Shown in pieces: positions 12,824-23,353 of a stretch of 64,000 bases of DNA (position 1 is the stretch's first letter; every line of letters starts with the position of its first letter). The position numbers and the translations under genes are program-made. This stretch comes from Hyperoodon ampullatus (lineage: Eukaryota > Chordata > Mammalia > Artiodactyla > Ziphiidae). Under the pieces are notes generated by a model, which did not search any database, was not told the DNA's origin, and saw only the letters and a list, made by a program, of their open reading frames with translations. The stretch spans positions 42,936,338 through 43,000,337 of the forward strand of contig OX457061.1 in NCBI GenBank assembly GCA_949752795.1. The letters run 5' to 3'.

Positions 12824-13075
12824 TGAACTCCAATTTTTGCCTGCATTCTTTTGAAATTGCTGAAAGCTCTGATGACTACCCTGCCTCTTAGCCACTGCCC
12901 TTGCCTGCCCTTGGTTTCCTCTGGACTTTGCCCTATGCACCTTTTCTCTTGGTTGATTTTTCTTTGTATCCTTTCACTGTAATAAGTCATAGCTTTGAAT
13001 ACAACTCCGTGCTGAACCCTGTAAATCTTCCTAGCAAATCACTAAACCTGGGGTGGTCTTGGGATCCCCAACATG

Positions 13076-14109
13076 CGTGCGCATTCCGAATTTCTGTTAA
13101 GTTGGATTGTTATATCAGAGATTTTAATGTTCTACTGAGAATGACCAGAGACAGATGGAATTGTAACCCCTCTACATATGTGTGTAAATCGAGGCTCAGA
13201 GATGAATTTATCAAGGTCATCCATCTAGTAATTCCTGACAGAACCAGGAATTGCATCTGCGTCTAACTCCAAAATTCCCCTGTACTTTCCTTATATCTTG
13301 CATCTTCCAAATGACTAAGCAAAATTACTGAAAGGGAATGGTTTCAGTTTTTGGAGCTGTCCTGTATTATTTGAGAATTAACCATTTAACGCTCTCATTA
13401 TGCACAAGGAGTGTTTTTAGATCAATAGCAAACTAAGTTGGAGTTTAGTGACTTACTGTTAACCAAAGGCAACTGTTACACTTTTTTTCCAACAAAGTAT
13501 CAGTAAATTAGCAACTGACTTTCTTTTTTTTTTTTCCGAATAGATAAATAATCTCTTTTTAAACATTCTGTACACTCTGTGTGTGTGTTGCATGTGAATG
13601 TGTATGCAAGTACTTATATATATGCCGTGGCACTTAAGACTGACAGAAGTTGTTATTTGTGTTTTTTATCGATAATTTTGTTAACTTTGTGATATTTAGT
13701 AGAGGCTATAGGGTAGGAATCAAATTATATAAGTAAAATACTCTCCAATATTTGTGCAGATAGAGATTTTCTTTCACCTTAGACTTAACATTTCAACACA
13801 AGAAAGACACAGTCAGCAAGTCACAAATTTCTGACCATGTGGGCAATGGAATATTTTTCTGTTTGTAAATAAGTTTCAGAAATTCTCCCCCAGGGTATCT
13901 TCATTTATTTTTTTTTAATTTTACTGTCTGAAAACAGGTAGGTTGGTCTCAGAATTGTAAAAGAGTGCAGGGTTAAGGGAGGATCCTGAGTTACAAAGGT
14001 AAGGCAGCGTTTTTAGTCTGCTGGGCTTGGGGCAGCCCATCACCTGGACTCTTCAGGAATTGAGAAAGATTCATTTACTTTTTTCTTTAACAAGGTAGGT
14101 TTTATTAAT
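13076..14109. other. Unassigned DNA
   Basis: No gene found. Contains a T run at about 13523-13536 and a short GT-rich patch near 13578. Confidence 0.4.
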
Positions 14110-14325
14110 GTCATAATAACATTTTATATTTGTGCAGCTTAGGAGTTTCAAATGCTTTCCCATTTACTATCTAATTTGAGCCAGACCACTTTGTGAGGTG
14201 GTGGCGCCGCTATACCCTTGAGAAAAACCAGTGCTTGGAGAAAGTGACTTGTTCAAGATCACACAGCTGATTAACAGAGGAGTAGAGGCACAAACCCAGA
14301 CTTGCTGACTCCATGTTTCCTCTGT
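14110..14325 (-). repeat. MIR SINE
   Basis: The antisense MIR core is visible: gtgacttgttcaagatcacacagctgattaacagagg near 14244-14280, followed by cagacttgctgactcca. Immediately downstream, gtaacagagctgagggt is duplicated in tandem (about 14331-14368), a small local slippage. Confidence 0.7.
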
Positions 14326-14863
14326 GCTTGTAACAGAGCTGAGGGTAACAGGTAACAGAGCTGAGGGTCTACACTCTGGTGTCTTGGATGTCAGAACAGC
14401 TGTAATGGCAGCAGATGAGTGTACGTTTGAGGGAGACACTGAATTTTTTAGGTTTAATTTTGTGCAGTGCTTAATAGTTTAACATAAGGATAGCCAGAAA
14501 ACTTTCTGAATCTGAATGAAGCAGAATTATAAACCTTTTCCACATCATAACGATACCATACAACAGAGAATTTCAATGAGTTGTCCTGTGAGAATGCCCT
14601 TTGGGGGAAAGTTTTGATATTTTCCCTGAAGCAGCATGAGGAGGATTTGTTTTTGAATTAAAATGCTCTTCTCTTTTAGAATGAAATGTTTCTAAAACCC
14701 AGAATAGAAGGATATTAAGGCAGGTATATAGGGAACAGCTATTAGAATGAAACAAAAACAGGGCAAAAGGAGTAAACATTTGTGAAGAAAATGAGGGGAA
14801 CAAGGAAGTAGTGGTGGGAAAAGCAACGTAGTAGTGATGGGAAATAATTAAATGTTGATTAGA

Positions 14864-15045
14864 CACCAAGAGGGGAAAGGTGAGGTGGGATGAATTGGGA
14901 GATTGGGATTAACACGTATACATTCATATGTATAAAATAGACAACTAGTGAGAACATGCTGTATAGCACAGGGAACTCCACTTCGCTGTACAGTAGAAAC
15001 TAACACAACATTGTAAAACAACTATACCCCAATAAAAAAATTAGA
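14864..15045 (+). repeat. L1 3'-end fragment
   Basis: Matches the cetartiodactyl L1 3' UTR style: tgtatagcacagggaactcc near 14960, aacacaacattgtaaaacaactatacc near 15002, and an A run. A weak candidate duplication, attagac, flanks it (about 14858 and 15041). A related 3' end lies at 58480-58795. Confidence 0.65.
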
Positions 15046-16373
15046 CTTTCTTTTTTTATGATTAAAATAATATTTGAATTCCTGTCTGCTGATATAAAGG
15101 GATTGTTTTATAACACTAGGGCAAATTACCTTAGTCTTTCTCTGAAGTGAAGGTTATTGTGAGATCATGTGTGTGCAGGAACTTCCTGAGTTGTAAGGCA
15201 CTCAAAACATATGTTGGAATTATTAATAAAAGTAAAGCTGAGTTGTTAGGACTGATCTTGTGCCTTAAGTTTTTTCACTAAGGTAAAATCACTGGGATTG
15301 GGTGATATGAAAATGGATGATCTTGTCAACCTTGCGGCTTCTCATAGAGCTCAGAAAACATTTGTTCAGGGCTACAGTGTATCAGGTAGTCTGGGAGCCG
15401 ACCGGCAGGAGGTGCCAAGAGACACCTATGCTTTAGTACTGAGAAGACAGGCCCTCAATAGATGGTTTCAAATGCATATGAGAAGCATCAGATAGAATGT
15501 GCAGGGTACAAAGGGCGTGTATAGAGAAAGGGCAGGGTGGGCTTTAAAAAAAGAACATCTAAAATGCCAGTAAGAAGGCTGCTTTCAGTGAGTGATGGGG
15601 GTTGTATTCTTCCTTTTCTTTCCCCATCTCAGTATCCCCCTAGCTCCTTAAACCCAGATCTACTGACCCCTCCTGTCCCCTCTGCCCCGCTCCCCACCAT
15701 AAGTTAGCACTGATGGCCCCGTTACCATTGCAGGATGTACCGAATATTTCAGCTGTGGTGTAGTCCTTAATGAAGCTGGGCTAGGAACATGATTTTGTTA
15801 GGATCCACAGAAACAGGAGTCAAATATCAGGGCCAGTGTGGGTTACAGCAGTGGGCTAAGAATATGAAACTAGTCCACTCCTGGCTCTTAGAATGGGTGA
15901 TGCCAGAACGTGAATGGAGTTCATGTCACAGGTGGCATATGAATAAGCCAAAACCAAGAACTTACAGTCTTAAATTATTTTCTGTATCCAGAGCCCTGAA
16001 CGTTCTTTATTGTGGGATTTCTTCTAAATTTCCAGTAGCTTGCCTTCCAGGTTGTGCTTCTCTGTCTGAAAGTTCTTGCCAGCATCTGATACCAGCTCCA
16101 AGTCTCCTTGTTTTCTGGAAGCTTCTGTGGCTTGATCCTGGGCATCTTTATTGTCCCTAAATTAACCTCTCCCTCAGTTTCCTTATTGACTTACAGTTTA
16201 TAAGACTAGGCTTTTTCTTTAAACTCTTTCCCTTTGTTCAAATTGATTAATTTTTTAGTATTTAGCTTCCCTGGGACACCCTGAGAATTTGAAACACCAA
16301 GGTCAAGATGGAATGAATTAACAGTTTTTCAAAAGAAAGAAAGAGAATAATTGTCATTTTAAAGGCAAATAAT
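15046..16373. other. Unassigned DNA
   Basis: No recognisable feature. The open frames (about 65 codons at 15298 and 123 codons at 15789) show no known domain. Confidence 0.4.
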
Positions 16374-16586
16374 TTTTTTTTTTTTTTTTTTTTTGCGGTA
16401 TGCGGGCCTCTCACTGCTGTGGCCTCTCCCGTTGCGGAGCACAGGCTCCAGACACGCAGGCTCAGCGGCCATGGCTCACGGGCCCAGCCCCTCCGCGGCA
16501 TGTGGGATCCTCCCGGACCGGGGCAAGAACCCGTGTCCCCTGCATTGGCAGGCGGACTCCCAACCACTGCGCCACCAGGGAAGCCC
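16374..16586 (-). mobile_element. Short CHR-type SINE
   Basis: Complete minus-strand copy with its T run at about 16374-16394 and the head at 16586. The duplication ggcaaataatttttt is exact at about 16364 and 16587-16601. CpG-rich promoter motifs are retained. Confidence 0.93.
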
Positions 16587-16601
16587 GGCAAATAATTTTT
16601 T

Positions 16602-17200
16602 AATCCAACTTTTTTTTTTCTAAAAACCTAACAGAGTGATGATATTTTAGTTGCATAATGGTGAAATCGTTCTTGTGAATGTTAGATGTATTGTAAAGTC
16701 TTACACAATCTTCCAAACCACTCAGCTTGATTTATCAGGACTACTGTATCATGGTGCAAGCTCTCAGCGTTTAAGAGGAAGTTTACTATATAAGATCAAG
16801 GTGGTTTTGCAATGTGTTACTCTCTTTTCCTTAATTAACAAGATTAAGACAATTCTAGGAAAAAAGATACTCTCACCAGATGAGTTTTGTCTTCTTGTCT
16901 CAGAAAATTAGAACAATATAATCCATTAACTTGTCTTTCCTGTTTAAACTTCCAGATATCTGAACTGAATTTAATATTCAGTTGCAGGAATTCTTTCATT
17001 TTAGGTGCCTAATAACATCTCTTTCTCTGCTCATTTGACAAGATTATTGTTCCCCTTTTATTGTCTGATTTTATAGCTTTTAATTGTATCAGCAATGGGA
17101 AGTAGGTGGGATATAAACAAACATAGCTGTATGAAGCTGAGATCGTTTTGGTCACAAAATGGGGACATTGAAATGTTTCTGTAGTGTGTCTTTGATATGG
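16602..17200. other. Unassigned DNA
   Basis: Nothing recognised before the GT microsatellite. Confidence 0.4.

Positions 17201-17201
<1 letters not shown>

Positions 17202-17236
<35 letters not shown>
17202..17236. repeat. (GT)n microsatellite
   Basis: About 17 uninterrupted GT units. Alternating purine-pyrimidine DNA, likely length-polymorphic. Confidence 0.95.
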
Positions 17237-17241
<5 letters not shown>

Positions 17242-17951
17242 CTCCCAAATGGGGAGAAATCAGAATACTGTGATTTTTTTGAAGAGGAAAGAATATGTTA
17301 CCCTAGTGGAAGGGTTGTCTTAATCCCAAACAACCTGCCTAATGAAATATTTAGAAGCACTTAGTGCTTTTAGCAAATATCTTCTTCTGTGTCCCAAGGG
17401 AAAGTAATTAATCTGGGTATGGAGTGTTCACTTGTTTTTCATTTTTATTCTTGATCAGTGGAAACTGTGAGGATGGGTATATGGGCCGTTTTTATGGCAA
17501 ATAATTACTTTACAGCCTTAGAATAAGTGGTTTCAGGGCATTACTGGAGGAACCAATTAGAGACCACAGTTTCTTATAAAGCCTGTTGAAATTATCTGTT
17601 ACTTGATTTATAGTGATTAAAATACACTTTTAGAGTCTACAAATTGATGGAATCCTTCAAAGAAGTAACCTAATGAGCGAGTTCATTGTTTTTTGTAGCT
17701 ATCTAATTGTAGCATATATATTGACACTCTTGTCAGATAATTAGAAATCAGCATTTCACCCTTTATTATCAATGCAATAGATTTCCGCTATTATAAATTT
17801 CTTAATTTGTTCATTTGGGTAACATTTTAAAAATTAACCCAAATTACTTGTATTATATTGAAATCAAAGTTAATCCAGTATGGCCCAATAATCTTGTATT
17901 AGAGCCTTGAAAACTAACAAAATCTGTGTGTTCCATGTGCTTTGGCTACAG
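17237..17951. other. Unassigned AT-rich DNA upstream of the candidate exon
   Basis: No repeat named. If the exon that follows is real, this is the 3' part of its last intron. The sequence just before it, tgtgctttggctacag at about 17936-17951, could serve as a weak acceptor site. Confidence 0.35.
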
Positions 17952-18129
17952 CCCCACCACTTATGTTTTGGATGAAGATGAACCTCGATTCCTTGAAGAA
18001 GTCGATTACAGTGCAGAAAGTAATGATGAGTTAGATATTGAATTGGCTGAAAATGCAGGAGACTATGAACCTTCTGCACAAGAAGACGTACTTTCTGACT
18101 CTGAATTATCAAGATCATACCTACCTTGA
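17952..18129 (+). CDS. Candidate C-terminal coding exon, unknown protein
   Basis: An open frame of about 59 codons following a possible acceptor (gctacag) and ending at TGA 18127-18129. The peptide is strongly acidic, with motifs [28 protein letters not shown] and [15 protein letters not shown]. This looks like the disordered acidic tail of a nuclear or regulatory protein rather than translated repeat DNA. An acceptor at 17951 would give a split codon whose last base is the first exon base. No donor-like site follows, which would fit a terminal exon, and a 3' UTR-like stretch with a polyadenylation signal follows. I do not recognise the gene. It could also be a fragment of a retrocopy, or a chance open frame. 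Confidence 0.38.
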
Positions 18130-18690
18130 GCCCTTTGCCATCTCTTGTGAACTGCATAGAAGAAATGAAATATCTTGGTTTTCATTACACAGGAAGTTTG
18201 AGAGCAAGGAGTGTATAGAGAGGTGACTCAGAAAGACAGAAAGCAGCTTGGGCCTGTTTGGTTTCAAGACAATAAGTATGTTATTAATTCATGATGAAAT
18301 TGGCACTTGTTTTATTTTAGATATTCAATGCACTTTACATAGCATTGAAGTATCAAATATTGGGTTTACTTTTTCAAAACCTGAGTATCATTGCATGAAT
18401 TTTTATCTCCTTATGGTTATATCCTGCATCAAATGGGTAATTTTGAAGTGTGTGAGAATATAAAATCTAAATTCTAGAGTTGTTGAGAATCCTGGGTTGT
18501 TGAAAACTAATATGTATGTACATGGATTCCTATAGATGTGACTGTGTAAGGGTGGGTAGATAGTGAAGATAAGAGTGTTCTTCAAAATCATGTTAACTGT
18601 TGAGTTGTGACTGAAATACTCCAGAGTTTTCCTTGAAACCATTACATTCTACATTTACCAAGTTAAACAAATAAAAGCTCTATTAAATGT
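18130..18690 (+). other. Possible 3' UTR of the candidate exon
   Basis: About 560 bp of repeat-free, AT-rich DNA between the TGA and an AATAAA at 18670-18675, followed by gctctattaaatgttgcattc and T-rich sequence. This arrangement is usual for a poly(A) site. It is inferred only from position. Confidence 0.35.
18670..18675 (+). promoter_or_regulatory. Polyadenylation signal AATAAA
   Basis: A canonical hexamer in caaataaaagctc, with a TG/T-rich region 15-40 bases downstream. AATAAA is common in AT-rich DNA, so its meaning depends on the candidate exon being real. Confidence 0.4.
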
Positions 18691-18834
18691 TGCATTCATT
18701 TTTTCATCCTTTTTAACCAGCTCAGATTATTTGGTCTATAGAATCTTTGGGGGAATATTATGATAATCTGACATCTGAAAACATTGATAAAAATTTAAAA
18801 AAAAAAAAAAAAAGCTTAATTTACTAGTGTTAAG

Positions 18835-19170
18835 GTTTTTTGTTTGTTTGTTTTTTTACTTTATTTTTGGCTGCATTGGGTCTTTGTTGCTGTGCGTGGG
18901 CTTTCTCTAGTTGCAGTGAGCCAGGACTACTCTTCATTGTGGTGTCTGGGCTTCTCATTGCAGTGGCTTCTCTTATTGCGGAGCACAGGCTCTAGGCACG
19001 TGGGCTTCAGTAGTTGCGGCGCTCAGGCTCTAGGGCATGCGGGCTTCAGTAGTTGTGGCTCGCAGGCTTAGTTGCTCCAAGGCATGTGGGATCTTCCCGG
19101 ACCAGGGTTCGAACCCATGTCCCCTGCATTAGGCAGGCAGATTGTTAACCACTGCACCACCAGGGAAGCC
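18835..19170 (-). mobile_element. Long CHR-type SINE
   Basis: Minus-strand copy of about 335 bp, flanked by ctagtgttaag at 18824-18834 and 19171-19181. The internal cttcagtagttgnggc unit occurs twice (about 19005 and 19043), as is normal for the long form. The target lies just beyond an A run at about 18796-18813. Confidence 0.92.
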
Positions 19171-19181
19171 CTAGTGTTAAG

Positions 19182-19690
19182 TTTTTTATAGTATAAGTAT
19201 ACCTATCTATCATAAAAAATATACTTGAACAGTTCCTTTCTGTAAAATTGTGTCTCATGGCTGCACCTAGTCTATCACTGCAGTCAGTTTGTTTAAAAGC
19301 TTTAAAAATTCAGTGAGGCTATGAGCCAGTGTTAAATGTATATGAAGCTTATATAGCACCTCCTGAGCTGTGCTGTTATTAGATGTGCTAAAGTGAATTC
19401 AGGGCATGCTGACACTGGTAACCGAGTCCTAGAAGATGGCAGTGAATTTCAGCCTTTTCTTGTAGTGACATCTTCCCGAGTTTAAGCTGTCCTGCTGCAG
19501 GAATGTCTTTGTCCTCAAGTAAAATAAAACAAGTCCAGGGTCTTTGGATAAGTGCTTTAAGAACTAAGTTTCTGTTGTAACAAAACAAATCCAAAAAGAT
19601 AACTTATGAACAGACTCTTGCCAGGACTTGGGTGCTTTGGTTTTGGAACATTATCTTCACTTATTCCAGAAGAGAATTTTTTAAAATCCT
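19182..19690. other. Unassigned DNA
   Basis: No gene, RNA or named repeat seen. Confidence 0.4.
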
Positions 19691-19923
19691 TTTTTTTTTT
19701 TTTTTTTTTTTATTTATTTTTATTTTTTTGTGTGGTACGCGGGCCTCTCACTGCCGTGGCCTCTCCCGTTGCGGAGCACAGGCTCCGGATGCGCAGGCTC
19801 AGCGGCCATGGCTCACGGGCCCAGCCGCTCCGCGGCACGTGGGATCCTCCCGGACCGGGGCACGAACCCGTGTCCCCTGCATCGGCAGGCGGACTCTCAA
19901 CCACTGCGCCACCAGGGAAGCCC
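19691..19923 (-). mobile_element. Short CHR-type SINE
   Basis: Complete minus-strand copy, and one of the least decayed in the window: ggtacgcgggcctctcac, ccgctccgcggcacgtggg and cggaccggggcacg keep nearly all expected CpGs. The duplication is taaaatccttttt (about 19682 and 19924). The T-rich end contains a short tatttatttttattt interruption. Confidence 0.93.
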
Positions 19924-19936
19924 TAAAATCCTTTTT

Positions 19937-20915
19937 GAAAAAGCTGTAATCATGGAAAAGAAATTATAAAAGAGTATTTTTCAGAGTTTTGCATTTTCCA
20001 AATCAATGATTTTCATTGTTTTATTTGAGGCATTTCATCCACAGTGTAGCTTCTTTTTGGTGTCAGAGGAACCATGTTTAAAAACATAGCAAGGGGCCTT
20101 GATAATGAGGTCTTTTCTCTAAATGGCCTAATTCTTATTGATGTCAGAAAATAAAGACTAAATAGATTGTGAAACTGAACCAGCCCTCTTAATGTGTGGT
20201 GACCTGAAAGATGAGGATACCTTAGCAAGGTAAAGTATTGTTTATTTAATAATTTATCTAATAATTCATAAAGTTATTATTTCTATATATAGAAAGTAAT
20301 TACATATATAATTATAATTTTTTCAGAGGGTGGATTATGGAGCCACAATGTCTGTATGTGTACTTCTCTTGGATCTTATAAAACTAGACATTAAAAACCA
20401 AGGTAGTCTTGTATGAAAGGCAACTGCAGCTACTAGAATGTGCAGAATAACTCAGAACGTGTGTTTCTTATGTTAGCAGTGTAAAAACCCCTTACCATGT
20501 ACTGCTATAATGTTTTCTATAGATCAAGCATATCTTTTAGTATATTCACAAACCTGAATATGCCTTTTATTAAATAATTATTCACAAGATTGAAGAGAAG
20601 GTCTTTATCGTTAGGAAATGACTTTTTTCTTTAACAATAAATAGCTTTGGAAAAGTAAAAAATACTTTAAAATGCTAACTTTCCTAATTAGGGGTAAAAC
20701 TAAGTTTCATAGGCTATTTGTAGCTAAAAAGGCCCTAAATTTTACCTTTGTGGCTATGTCTTTTTAGATTTTCAAAGAATGATTGAGGTGCCTTCAGTGC
20801 CATAATACTGAAAATTAATGTGGCCGACAAACTGAGTCTATTATGGAATTTAGATTTATTTAATTTACATTGAATTCAGAACTGTGAATTTCTTAACTGT
20901 AGTTTTGATCTAATG
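19937..20915. other. Unassigned AT-rich DNA
   Basis: No feature recognised. Confidence 0.4.
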
Positions 20916-21003
20916 CAGTGGTTCTCAAACTGTATATAGCAGTGGTCCCCAATCTTTTTGACACCAGGGACCGGTTTCATGGAAGACAGTTTTTCCACGG
21001 GCC

Positions 21004-21032
21004 GGGGGTGGGGGTGGGGGTGGGGTGGGGGC
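21004..21032 (+). repeat. G-run tract, G-quadruplex-capable
   Basis: ccgggggtgggggtggggg continues as tggggtggggg, giving five runs of four or five G separated by single T. It lies inside the nested hAT element and appears to be a local expansion. Confidence 0.85.
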
Positions 21033-21052
21033 ATGGTTCAGGCATTAATGCA

Positions 21053-21098
21053 AGCGATGGGGAGCGACGGGGAGCTATGGGGAGCGATGGGGAGTGGC
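21053..21098 (+). repeat. 11-bp minisatellite, four units
   Basis: Four tandem copies of the gcgatggggag type (gcgatggggag, gcgacggggag, ctatggggag, gcgatggggag), with substitutions between units. Confidence 0.8.
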
Positions 21099-21394
21099 AG
21101 GTGAAGCTTTGCTGGCCCGCCCGCCCGCCGCTCACCTCCTGCTGTGCGGCCTGTTTCCTAACAGGCGGGGGACCAGTACCGGTCTGCGGCCTGGGGGTTG
21201 GGGACCCCTGGTATACGGTATATATTGTGTGCATCAGAATCACCTGGACTTGCTTCTCAAAACACAGATTTCTGGGGTGGGTCCCCCAAATTTGCATTTC
21301 TTAAAAATTCTCAGGTGGTGATGCTGCAGGAGCCAAACTGTGAGAGTCACTGGTATGACCTGATGCTCTTTCAGCATCGCAGTTTGCAGAGAGC

Positions 21395-21500
21395 AAAAGC
21401 TAATTTGCAGAATAGAGAAAATAGGCAGAGATCAGGTGAGGTCACAGGGTCACTGAGGGACAGAGCCAGGGCTTTAGCCCAGGTCTCCTGACAACTAGCC
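21395..21500 (-). repeat. MIR fragment
   Basis: Antisense MIR core: gaggtcacagggtcactgagg, then agagccagggctttagcccaggtctcctgac. Short and decayed. Confidence 0.55.
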
Positions 21501-23234
21501 TCATATTCTTACCAAAGAAGGAGATGCTGTTCTTTGCCTTTCTCCCCAAAATGAGGAATATTAAAAGCTCAAGGGTCGGTCTTTCTTGAGCTTATAAAAT
21601 TTGTCTGGCAAAAACCTATGGTTCACAATGGCTTTTCCTTTATTGCAGTCATAGTGTTGTTTGAATACAGGATTTTGTTGTGCATTTAAGTATCTTTCTT
21701 AATCAGTCTCTGCCACTTTTGCCAGTTTTTGTGTGATGTTTAGAAACATGGACATTTGTCTGAATCCTAATTACAAATAAGTAAGCTGTAGTTCCACTTT
21801 GGAGAGCATATGAACCGCAATGGATATGATACTTCTGAATTTCAAGTATGCAAATTAAGATGATCGTATTAATATAAGCACTGAAATGGATAATACAATA
21901 AGTGTACTAATGGAATTGTTTTTGTGCATGATCCAGAAATAAATTACTGTAATGAAACTATAAATGTATCTTTCTAAATCTTTTCATTTTCCCATATGTA
22001 TTTTAATCATTACGAAATATTAATTGAAAATCAGTGAATTTTTCTCTTATTTTGGTGAAAGTTTAGTACCTGTATGTAAACCCTAGTTCTCTCCATTAGC
22101 AAAAAACCTGTTGAAGCAATATTTTAATTGAAAGGCTATTCTACTTTACATGACAGAATATTGTCATTAATTATTAAGTAAATATTTCTCTGGTTAAAGC
22201 ATATTCAAATTCCTGCATAGAAAAAAGGAAACTAAGAAGAAAGTCTCATTTTCTTTATGAGCCTTAGTGTTTTGAAGATTTAGTCCTCGAAATGTTACAA
22301 TTCAGTTGTTTTCCGCTATTAATGATACTTATAAAGCACTTCTACTGACCTATACTGGTCTGCCTTTGTGGTGGCCTCCTCTTTCTAGACCCTGAACAGT
22401 AACTTAGGCCCATGGCCATTTATTCTGCCCATTCTACCTCCTAAGCCTTCTTTATACTCAGGCTCTTGGACCTGCTGGCACCCTCTGTCAAATCTGATCA
22501 AGTCTTCAGAGCATGGCTGGTTACTGGGGGCATTGAGTCATTCAACGTTTTTTTCAATTTGAGTTTGCTAAACATGCAGTACCTAAATCTAAGTGAATGG
22601 CCCTGTTATGGTGGCATCTGAGGCATCATGCAGGCCAGTCAGAGCGGTATTTGGGAGTCTGGGACATGGTTGTCATTGGTGAGTACTAAAGGGGTCTCTG
22701 TGGATGTGCATCTGCACACAACATACTCAGCCCTGTGAAGTGGAAATGGATTTGTAGTGCCCTCCTACCTGTAAACCCAGACAGCTTTAAAGGGCTGAAG
22801 AGATATGGCTCCAAATATTTAGGAAGGTTTATTTTTATAATATCAACTGGATTCTACTCTCCATCTCAAAGACACCACTGATAGAGTGCCCAGCAAAGAT
22901 GAGGTGAGCAGCAAGAAAAATCCAGTCAGGGTAATTATGATGCTGATCTGCCAAATATTTTTAGTGTACTTTTAGGCCACATAAAGATCTGTGATAAATG
23001 GCAAATGTGAAGAAATTATAAAAGGCAAAGATGCTCATTATTGGAAATTAAAGTGGAAAGGCTAGTGTTTAATAAATAAATGTAAAGTCTACACCTTTGA
23101 AAATAGGTTGACTTCTCTGTAAGCTTTTTTTCTCTAGCTGAAGGTGTGATTAAGTAGAGAATTTTAAGACTGAAAATGTATTTTCATGTTCAGTGCTCAT
23201 AGTAAAATAGTGAAGTCAAGTTATGTACTCTATT
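21501..23234. other. Unassigned DNA
   Basis: About 1.7 kb in which I see no gene or nameable repeat. Confidence 0.4.
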
Positions 23235-23253
23235 TACAGTGTCATTATTTTTT

Positions 23254-23334
23254 TTTTCTTTTCTTGTGTCGAGGGCTGACTTTCAATAGATCGCAGCGAG
23301 GGAGCTGCTCTGCTATGTACGAAACCCCGACCCA
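23254..23334 (-). pseudogene. Retroposed 28S rRNA 3'-end fragment
   Basis: On the minus strand, about 70 bases (23263-23333) match the extreme 3' end of 28S rRNA: gggtcggggtttcgtac, then cagagcagctccctcgctgc, then gatctattgaaagtcagccc, then tcgacacaag. The match then stops, just short of the mature end, and passes into an A-rich tail (plus-strand T run at about 23247-23262). The perfect 19-bp duplication tacagtgtcattatttttt at 23235-23253 and 23335-23353 shows insertion by L1 machinery. At least one CpG of the rRNA has decayed (gctatgtacg for gctacgtacg). It is not a functional rRNA gene. Confidence 0.88.
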
Positions 23335-23353
23335 TACAGTGTCATTATTTTTT

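Larger units (their letters stand above)
11641..13075 (+). repeat. ERVL-type LTR split by an L1 insertion
   Basis: The 3' part at 12839-13075 looks like an LTR end: tttgccctatgcacctt near 12926, a GTAATAA polyadenylation-like signal near 12980, and the terminal ggtggtcttgggatccccaaca. The 5' part before 11937 is less certain. The 11937-12823 L1 lies within it, flanked by copies of tgaactccaattttt. The LTR family is not named; the 5' boundary is a guess. Confidence 0.45.
20940..21210 (+). mobile_element. Nested hAT-type MER element
   Basis: It begins cagtggtccccaatcttttt and ends gggttggggacccctg, giving inverted ends (GGTCCCCAA / TTGGGGACC). The flanks gtatatag (20932-20939) and gtatacgg (21211-21218) agree at 6 of 8 bases, as expected for an aged 8-bp hAT duplication. 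The interior contains a G-rich run and an 11-bp tandem repeat. It is non-autonomous. The family is known to me by sequence but not with certainty by name. Confidence 0.8.
20916..21352 (+). mobile_element. MER5A-like DNA transposon, split
   Basis: The hAT-type terminal sequence cagtggttctcaaac starts at 20916. The body resumes at about 21219 with tgtgtgcatcagaatcacctgg, then aatttgcatttctt, and ends ctgtgagagtcactg at 21352. Together these match the non-autonomous MER5A element, interrupted by a second DNA transposon. No transposase is encoded. Confidence 0.75.

Noticed and set aside
20908..21360. 8-bp target duplication for the MER5A-like element
   Set aside because: The bases before 20916 (atctaatg) and after 21352 (gtatgacc) do not match, so no duplication can be claimed for the outer element.
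23254..23334. Functional rRNA gene
   Set aside because: Only the last ~70 bases of 28S rRNA are present, with an A-rich tail and target duplication, so it is a retropseudogene.
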